64,000 nt of DNA, from positions 1 to 64,000 of the forward strand of contig JBCCUU010000007.1 of assembly GCA_039196345.1 (NCBI GenBank), written 5' to 3'. Numbering within the stretch: the stretch's first letter is position 1; each line of letters opens with the position of its first letter. Below the pieces are notes generated by a model. That model had not been told where the DNA came from, did not search any database, and saw only the letters and a program-made list of their open reading frames with translations. The stretch is from Roseobacter sp039196345. GTDB taxonomy: Bacteria > Pseudomonadota > Alphaproteobacteria > Rhodobacterales > Rhodobacteraceae. Position numbers and translations under genes: made by a program. This document shows, one piece after another, positions 59,113-64,000 of the stretch.

Positions 59113-59930
59113 CGATCAAGCCTTTGCGGAGACAGCTCTGCACTGGTGACCTTTGCTCCGAACCTGAAGTCCGACCAGCGGAGGATCGTGCGTTTGCCGG
59201 TTTGCAGATTGACCATGTCGAGCTTGGCAGGGCGCCAATGTCCCTTGTAGTTCTTGTAGCCACTGCTGTTCATGCGTTTCTCAAGACGGCCCTGACGGTT
59301 GTAGTACTCGGTCTGAAAAACACGGTACTCCGCAGTATCGAGCCAGATCGTGCGTTGCTTGTAGCCGGATTTGCGGTTTTTCGGAAAGGCGGCGACCACA
59401 TGGCACGTCAGACCACCGCCATTGGGGCAAGCCTCGTCACGCAGCCAGCTGTAGGTATTGTCTTCCAGTTCACTGCCGCCCATGTCCTCGTAGCTGAACT
59501 CAGACGACAGGAACTTTCCGGACCGGTTGCCGGAGGATATCCTGCGCGCTTTCCGCGTTGCCGGCAGATAAAGCCATTGATGATCGTCTTTTGGTTCGAT
59601 GTTGCCATGGGTGAGCAGGACGGTGCCTTTCACATCAGCCGGGGTCGAAAAGGTCATGCGTGAACTATCGCCTTTCGCGCGGTTGGGCCGTTCGGCACGG
59701 ATCAGTTCAAAGGCACGCGACGCGGCAACGTTCGATCCGTTCATCAGGATCATCTCACCGTTCACGCGCACGGTGCGCCAGCCCGCGTCCGAGCGATCCT
59801 GTTCCTGCATGATGCGCAGACCCTTCGCTGCATCTGCGGCGGCCAGCGGTCCGGAAAATGTGAGCGCCAGGCCGACAGCCAACAGGCCGAATCCAAAAGG
59901 TCTTAAGATGCTTGGATTGATGCGTTTCAT
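59109..59930 (-). CDS. LolA-like periplasmic lipoprotein-sorting/lipid-carrier protein
   Basis: The 273-residue product has a signal peptide (about 1-32, ending GPLAAADAAKG). The beta-rich mature part has GTVLLTHGNIEPKDDHQWLYLPATRKARRISSGNRSGKFLSSEFSYEDM, the typical sequence of outer-membrane lipoprotein-sorting (LolA-like, PF17131-type) proteins that accompany MMPL/RND exporters. It probably carries a hydrophobic molecule across the periplasm. It overlaps both neighbours by 4 bases. Confidence 0.85.
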   Translation of the reverse strand: MKRINPSILRPFGFGLLAVGLALTFSGPLAAADAAKGLRIMQEQDRSDAGWRTVRVNGEMILMNGSNVAASRAFELIRAERPNRAKGDSSRMTFSTPADVKGTVLLTHGNIEPKDDHQWLYLPATRKARRISSGNRSGKFLSSEFSYEDMGGSELEDNTYSWLRDEACPNGGGLTCHVVAAFPKNRKSGYKQRTIWLDTAEYRVFQTEYYNRQGRLEKRMNSSGYKNYKGHWRPAKLDMVNLQTGKRTILRWSDFRFGAKVTSAELSPQRLDR

Positions 59931-62266
59931 GACTTCTCTCCCAGATATTCGAACGTGCTGTTTTGCGCCACCTTGCCCTGAGAACTCAAGCTGCTCAGCA
60001 AGATGGGTAGAAGGAATATGTCGGCCAGCATCGCAAAACCCACCGTACAGGCGGTAAGCAAGGCCATGTCACTGTTGAGTGCAAAGCCGGAAAACGACAT
60101 GACGAGGAACCCAGCGATAAGGCTGAGGGACGTGATGATGACGGGCCGACCGACTTCAGCAACCGTTGCGACAACGGCCGCATCAACCGAGCGCTTTTCA
60201 CGACGGTTTCGGCTGAAAGCCATCATCATGTGGATGGTATCGTCGACAACGATGCCGAAGGTCATCGCCGCCACGACCGAGATCGCCAGCGTGACCTGAC
60301 CGCTCAGAAATCCCCACAATCCGAAGGCAAGCGCTGCGGGCAGAAGGTTTGGCAAAAGGCTGATGGCCGCCAACCGTATGTCGCGCAACAAGAAGGCCAT
60401 CCCCGCAGACACCAGTATGAGCGCCATGAGGGTCCCGCCGACCATCGCCTTGGCATCGCGGAAGGCAATCAGCGTGAACACATGCGCGATCCCTGTGGGT
60501 TCAGCTTCCAGGAGCGGCGCATTCGCCTCGATCCAGCCCGCTGCCTTCGTCTCGAACGCGCGGGTATCGACTGTTGAGACGTTCTGAAGAACAACAGTGA
60601 CCCTGAGCGCGCTCTTGTCCAGTGACAGCCGGTCCGAAAGGTCCATGCCGTAGCCCAAGGACATCTCATAGAGCAGCACGAACTGTGCTGCATCTGCACG
60701 TTCACTTGGCAGTCGATAGGCGTCGGGGTCGTCATCGCTCATGTTCATGGACAGTTGCTTGATCGTGTCGGTCACGGATTGTACCGAGACGACATGCGGT
60801 TGCGCGCGTGCCCAGGCGACGAACCGGTCGACCTGTTCCAGGAAGGCAGGCTCATAAACGCCCTCCGCCTCCCCGGCAGAGAAGGGATACTCCAGTGTAC
60901 GCAGGCCTGTCAGGGTTTCCTCGATCTGGTCAGTGTCCCGGCGGAACTGAAAGCTGTGGTCGAAGTAGGCGACAAAGTCATCTTCGAACTGCAGTTTCCC
61001 GATCCCCGGAACAAGACCGCCCAGCAGGAGCGCGAAAACTGTCAGAACGACCAGCTTCCGGCGCAGCACCCATTGCGTCAGAAGGGTCAAACCCCGGTTA
61101 TGGAATGCCGCATGCGCGGCGCGTGGAGGCCAGATGACCACCAAGGCCGGGACAAGTGTCAGGATCAGCACCAGCGCGACCGCAAGGCCCGCTGCGACGG
61201 CGTTGCCCAATTGCCAGAAGGGCGGCGAGATGGAGTAGTTCAGCGCCAGAAAGCCGATCATTGTCGTGAGCAGCGACATGGTGATTGAGGGCGCAAGCCT
61301 GCGTGTCGCCGCAGCGACCGCTTCGCGCCGTTGTGCCACGTCTGAGGTCGGCACGTGCTCCAGCACGGCGGAAGTCGCAGACAAAAGATGGGTGGCCCCC
61401 GCGACCGACAGCGTGAGGATGATCAAGGGCGACATCACCGTGGCCGTGTTGAGCGGCACACCCGCCCAGCACAATACCGATATGCCGGACAGGCCGGAAA
61501 TCAACGATGTCGTCATTGCAATCACGGCACCGCGTCCGGATCGCAGCGACAGGCCGATAATCAGGATGGTGACCGCGACCATCGCCGGCAGCAGCGTCTT
61601 GAGGTCCTGTCTTGCGGCGAGGGTGAAGGAGGCGTTCATTGCCGCTGTCCCCGAAACATAGAGGTCGACCTCCGGAAATTCAGCCTCGACTTCCTGCTGC
61701 AACGCGAGCATCGCGCGGTAGGCTTCGGGTGCTTCATTGCGCAGATCAATGCCGGGCAGCAGGAAGAGCACCCGGACCTGCGTCACACTTGCATCGGGAT
61801 TGAGAAGACTGCCCACAATCTCGGGCCGACCAAGGGCCCGGTCGCGGGCTGTGTCCAGTTCGGCTTGCGTCGCCGCGAGCGGATCCGGGATCAGATCGCC
61901 GACCAGAACCGCATCGTCTTCGGCTCTGGAGTCCTGGAACGTGACAATAGAGTCAATGCGCCGGACATAAGGAAGATACCAGGCGCGCTCGACAACGGCA
62001 TGGATCGCTCTGACCGTTTCGGGGGAGAAGACCTCTCCGGATTTGGGGGCGATGGCGATGATCCCGCTGTCTTCACGCACAAAGGTGTTTTCGTAAGTAT
62101 CGAGTGCGATCTTGTCGGGATTGTCGTCGCAGAAAAAGACCCGCAGGTCCGGGCTCATCGCGAGGTACTGAAGTCCGGCAACCGCAAGGGCCACGAAGAC
62201 CAGAACAGCGCCAATCACGCTGCGTGGATGCGAAACCACCATGTGGAATGGGTTTGTGTTAGGCAT
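59927..62266 (-). CDS. MMPL/RND-superfamily transporter (HAE3-like)
   Basis: The 779-residue product is built from two similar halves, each with one helix, a large periplasmic domain and a five-helix bundle, about 12 membrane helices overall. The GATHLLSA and GIVVDDTIHMMMAFSRNRRE segments correspond to the proton-relay helices with their acidic residues. The periplasmic part has FFCDDNPDKIALDTYENTF. MMPL-type RND pumps move lipids or large hydrophobic molecules. I take the ATG at 62266, which overlaps the end of the FAD oxidoreductase gene by 8 bases; the longer frame is not conserved. Confidence 0.92.
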   Translation of the reverse strand: MPNTNPFHMVVSHPRSVIGAVLVFVALAVAGLQYLAMSPDLRVFFCDDNPDKIALDTYENTFVREDSGIIAIAPKSGEVFSPETVRAIHAVVERAWYLPYVRRIDSIVTFQDSRAEDDAVLVGDLIPDPLAATQAELDTARDRALGRPEIVGSLLNPDASVTQVRVLFLLPGIDLRNEAPEAYRAMLALQQEVEAEFPEVDLYVSGTAAMNASFTLAARQDLKTLLPAMVAVTILIIGLSLRSGRGAVIAMTTSLISGLSGISVLCWAGVPLNTATVMSPLIILTLSVAGATHLLSATSAVLEHVPTSDVAQRREAVAAATRRLAPSITMSLLTTMIGFLALNYSISPPFWQLGNAVAAGLAVALVLILTLVPALVVIWPPRAAHAAFHNRGLTLLTQWVLRRKLVVLTVFALLLGGLVPGIGKLQFEDDFVAYFDHSFQFRRDTDQIEETLTGLRTLEYPFSAGEAEGVYEPAFLEQVDRFVAWARAQPHVVSVQSVTDTIKQLSMNMSDDDPDAYRLPSERADAAQFVLLYEMSLGYGMDLSDRLSLDKSALRVTVVLQNVSTVDTRAFETKAAGWIEANAPLLEAEPTGIAHVFTLIAFRDAKAMVGGTLMALILVSAGMAFLLRDIRLAAISLLPNLLPAALAFGLWGFLSGQVTLAISVVAAMTFGIVVDDTIHMMMAFSRNRREKRSVDAAVVATVAEVGRPVIITSLSLIAGFLVMSFSGFALNSDMALLTACTVGFAMLADIFLLPILLSSLSSQGKVAQNSTFEYLGEKS

Positions 62267-63419
62267 GGTGCTGTTCTTTGAAGGTTTGGGGCGCTGATGA
62301 TCCGACTTTCGCGGACGCGCGCTGCGCCAGGTGTCGGATGACACCGTTCATCGCGCGTTCCGCATCAACAGGTGCGCCGAGGATAAGCTCGGACATCCGG
62401 CTTGTGAGCCAGACACGACCGGTAACGAAAAGACCTGGCAGATCAGTAAGGCCCCGGCCTTTGGTGTACCAGTCCTCCGGTTTGTCGATTGCGGCTTCAT
62501 TGAAGGGGCTCTCCTCCTGATAGCCAACGCACCAGACGATGTGATCGCAGAACTTCACGGTACCGTCCGAAAAGGTGGCCTGCCCACAGGTCGTACCGGT
62601 CGTATCCAGAGCGGGCATGGTGCTGACCAGCTTGGGACGCAGCTCAACGCCCGCATCGCGCAGGGCATTATTCCCGAGCGCTTTTTTGCTAGGCACGGGA
62701 TTGAGGTGGCGCAAAAGCCGCGCCCGTGCCGTGTCTTTGTCAGCTTGTAGCAGGCGTAGGGCCAGGAGCCATTCAAAGATGCTCTTGCCCATGATCCGAG
62801 CGGGCGCGAGGCGCCGACCGATACCGGCCAGTTGCGTATCAAACCCTTGTGCCGCGTGATCGAGCGCCGTCTGCCGTCCGCTCGCCCCGTCTCCGACGAC
62901 CAGCACCCTTGCCCCGGGTTTGGGCTTTGACTGCCAGAAATCCCTCGCATTCGTCTGTGTGGTGCAATGCGCGATGGGCTCAGCAAGTGCTGCTGGCACA
63001 TGGGGCGATTGGTTTGACCCATTGGCTAGAACAACGGTGCGGGCGGACAGCATTGTGCCGTCTTCCAAAGCGATCTCGAAAATGCCGGACACGCGGGACA
63101 GCCGGACGACCGGGCAGTTGGTGCGCAGCGGCAGGTCAAAGATGCGCGCGTAACTGTCAAAGTAACGCGCCATCTCGGCATTTGTCGGATACCCGGTTTG
63201 CGGCCCTTCTGACATAAGCAGGCCAGGCAGTTTCGATATCGCTCTTGGTGTGAAAAGCAGGTGGTCAGGGGCGCGCTCTGTCCATGCCTGTCCTGCTGCC
63301 TCGCCCTTCTCCACGATCAGGAAGTCAAGACCCGCACCCTGCGCCAACCTTCCGGCAGACAGCCCGGCCTGACCCGCGCCGATGATGATACAATCCAGAA
63401 TTCGCGGGTCACGACGCAT
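62259..63419 (-). CDS. FAD-dependent oxidoreductase (CzcO/FMO-like)
   Basis: The 386-residue product is a two-dinucleotide-binding flavoprotein: IIIGAGQAGLSAG with GAGQAG at 14-19 binds FAD, and VVGDGASGRQTA with GDGASG at 176-181 binds NAD(P)H. The Ser/Asp changes in the second motif are allowed. The general layout resembles flavin monooxygenases, but the FxGxxxH signature is not clear (only IAHCTT around residue 150). It is between the ACP and the MMPL genes, so it may oxidise an ACP-bound acyl chain. The ATG at 63419 overlaps the ACP gene by 11 bases. Confidence 0.85.
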   Translation of the reverse strand: MRRDPRILDCIIIGAGQAGLSAGRLAQGAGLDFLIVEKGEAAGQAWTERAPDHLLFTPRAISKLPGLLMSEGPQTGYPTNAEMARYFDSYARIFDLPLRTNCPVVRLSRVSGIFEIALEDGTMLSARTVVLANGSNQSPHVPAALAEPIAHCTTQTNARDFWQSKPKPGARVLVVGDGASGRQTALDHAAQGFDTQLAGIGRRLAPARIMGKSIFEWLLALRLLQADKDTARARLLRHLNPVPSKKALGNNALRDAGVELRPKLVSTMPALDTTGTTCGQATFSDGTVKFCDHIVWCVGYQEESPFNEAAIDKPEDWYTKGRGLTDLPGLFVTGRVWLTSRMSELILGAPVDAERAMNGVIRHLAQRASAKVGSSAPQTFKEQHHA

Positions 63420-63687
63420 TTTCGGTCTCCTGAGATTGACTGATGTGATCTGCCAGTGCGTTGATGGTGGGGTAGTTGAAGGCGAGCTCGGGTTCGAGCT
63501 CGATGCCCAGGGCTTCCTCCATCCGGGCCACGAGATTGACCATTTCAAGGGAGTCGAGCCCGAAGGACGTCAGCGACGCGTCCCTGTCGACCGTTTGCGG
63601 GCGGTGGCCGGTCGTTTTCTCCACGGTTTCTGCGATTGCCTCGCTGAGCAGGTCTGCCAACTTGGCCCGGTTTATCTTCTCAGGCAT
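63409..63687 (-). CDS. Acyl carrier protein
   Basis: The 92-residue helical acidic product has the phosphopantetheine attachment site GLDSLEM (43-49) with Ser46 as acceptor. It is a stand-alone discrete ACP, distinct from the fatty-acid ACP by its longer basic N-terminus (MPEKINRAKLADLLSEAI). The start at 63687 has a good GGAGGGAA site. It is flanked by an acyl-AMP ligase (8-base overlap) and the FAD oxidoreductase (11-base overlap), so it probably receives an acyl group from that ligase. Confidence 0.92.
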   Translation of the reverse strand: MPEKINRAKLADLLSEAIAETVEKTTGHRPQTVDRDASLTSFGLDSLEMVNLVARMEEALGIELEPELAFNYPTINALADHISQSQETENAS

Positions 63688-64000
63688 GCAATGTTCCCTC
63701 CGGCTCTGTCGGTGATAAGAAGGCATCAGTAATTTCCCCACGGGACAGCGCAGTTTTCAGCCCGAAGCGGGAAATCTTGCCGCTGGTTGTTCGGGGCAGA
63801 GCATTGCTTCGCAACAGCAACACCCGGGCGGGCGCGATACCAAGGTTCGCGAGGATGTCATCACTGATCTTCCGGCGCAGAGAATCGGCATCAAGATCGC
63901 GCATCGCGGCACCTGGCACTTCCTGCGCAATCATGACGCTCTCTGAACCGTCAGCGACTTCGACACCGATCGCGGCACTTGAGTTGGCGCCAGCGCGGGG
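63680..64000 (-). CDS. Acyl-AMP ligase (acyl-CoA-synthetase-like), C-terminal part
   Basis: Only the last 106 codons lie in the window; the gene continues past the right edge. The segment ALPRTTSGKISRFGLKTAL is the end of the ANL adenylating superfamily, with the catalytic Lys in TTSGKISR, and is typical of fatty acyl-AMP ligases that load ACPs. VLLLRSNALP and DDILANLGIAPARV fit the C-terminal lid domain. The neighbouring ACP makes acyl-ACP formation more likely than acyl-CoA. The adenylation core cannot be seen, so substrate and subclass are open. Confidence 0.85.
   Translation of the reverse strand, partial: PRAGANSSAAIGVEVADGSESVMIAQEVPGAAMRDLDADSLRRKISDDILANLGIAPARVLLLRSNALPRTTSGKISRFGLKTALSRGEITDAFLSPTEPEGTLHA

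Noticed and set aside
1..64000. tRNA, rRNA, CRISPR or prophage features
   Set aside because: I looked for tRNA-like clover-leaf ends in the larger gaps, regularly spaced short repeats, and integrase, capsid or transposase proteins, and found none. A tRNAscan or CRISPR search could still find something I missed by eye.

Overview
The window reads as chromosomal DNA of a marine alphaproteobacterium of the order Rhodobacterales (Roseobacter group). This is an inference from the high GC content, from protein sequences that look like Rhodobacteraceae housekeeping proteins, and from familiar gene neighbourhoods (hflK-hflC-DUF2065-degP, secG-pyrG, divergent phaZ/phaC with phaP and phaR). I saw no rRNA, tRNA, CRISPR array, prophage or insertion-sequence gene.

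Layout. 1-13.6 kb: the edge of a probable formate dehydrogenase gene, a small secreted protein, xseA, purD, an FG-GAP-like exported protein with a ferredoxin, the envelope quality-control operon hflK-hflC-DUF2065-degP, gor, rpiA, a GST-like protein and sdaA. 13.7-21.1 kb: an EamA transporter, thiamine pyrophosphokinase, a long acidic protein of unknown function, purA with a DUF2842 protein, and a cobalt-type nitrile hydratase operon (nthA-nthB-accessory). 21.1-27.9 kb: an unannotated 0.5-kb leader that may encode a small RNA, secG, pyrG, a long imperfect inverted repeat, a sulfotransferase, rlmJ, an exported protein, two tandem TerB-like genes and a 0.6-kb structured intergenic region. 27.9-36.0 kb: a polyamine or basic amino-acid uptake and gamma-glutamylation operon (ABC ATPase, binding protein, two permeases, two PuuA-like ligases, a class I amidotransferase and a PuuB-like oxidase). 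36.0-40.5 kb: polyhydroxyalkanoate genes phaR, phaP, phaC and divergent phaZ, with a good PhaR-type operator.

40.5-49.3 kb: two alpha/beta hydrolases, an ArsR-SRPBCC fusion regulator with a clear palindromic operator, an MAPEG protein, thrS, then a four-gene bufferin (buf/gig) operon: a cysteine-containing DUF2282 precursor peptide, the DUF692 (MNIO) modifying enzyme, a DUF2063 partner and a DoxX membrane protein. An ArsC/Spx-like protein and a cold-shock protein follow. 49.5-57.7 kb: thyX, gloA, two tandem DUF1194 proteins, a MarR-type regulator, sdhE with an XRE regulator, an aspartate aminotransferase, ychF, a YqaE-like protein and trpA.

57.9-64.0 kb: the most unusual region. It is a minus-strand operon entering from the right edge in which every adjacent gene pair overlaps by 4-11 bases: acyl-AMP ligase (C-terminus only), acyl carrier protein, FAD-dependent oxidoreductase, MMPL/RND transporter, LolA-like periplasmic protein and outer-membrane beta-barrel. 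The set looks like a complete route to activate an acyl chain, tether and oxidise it, and pass the product across inner membrane, periplasm and outer membrane. The product is unknown.
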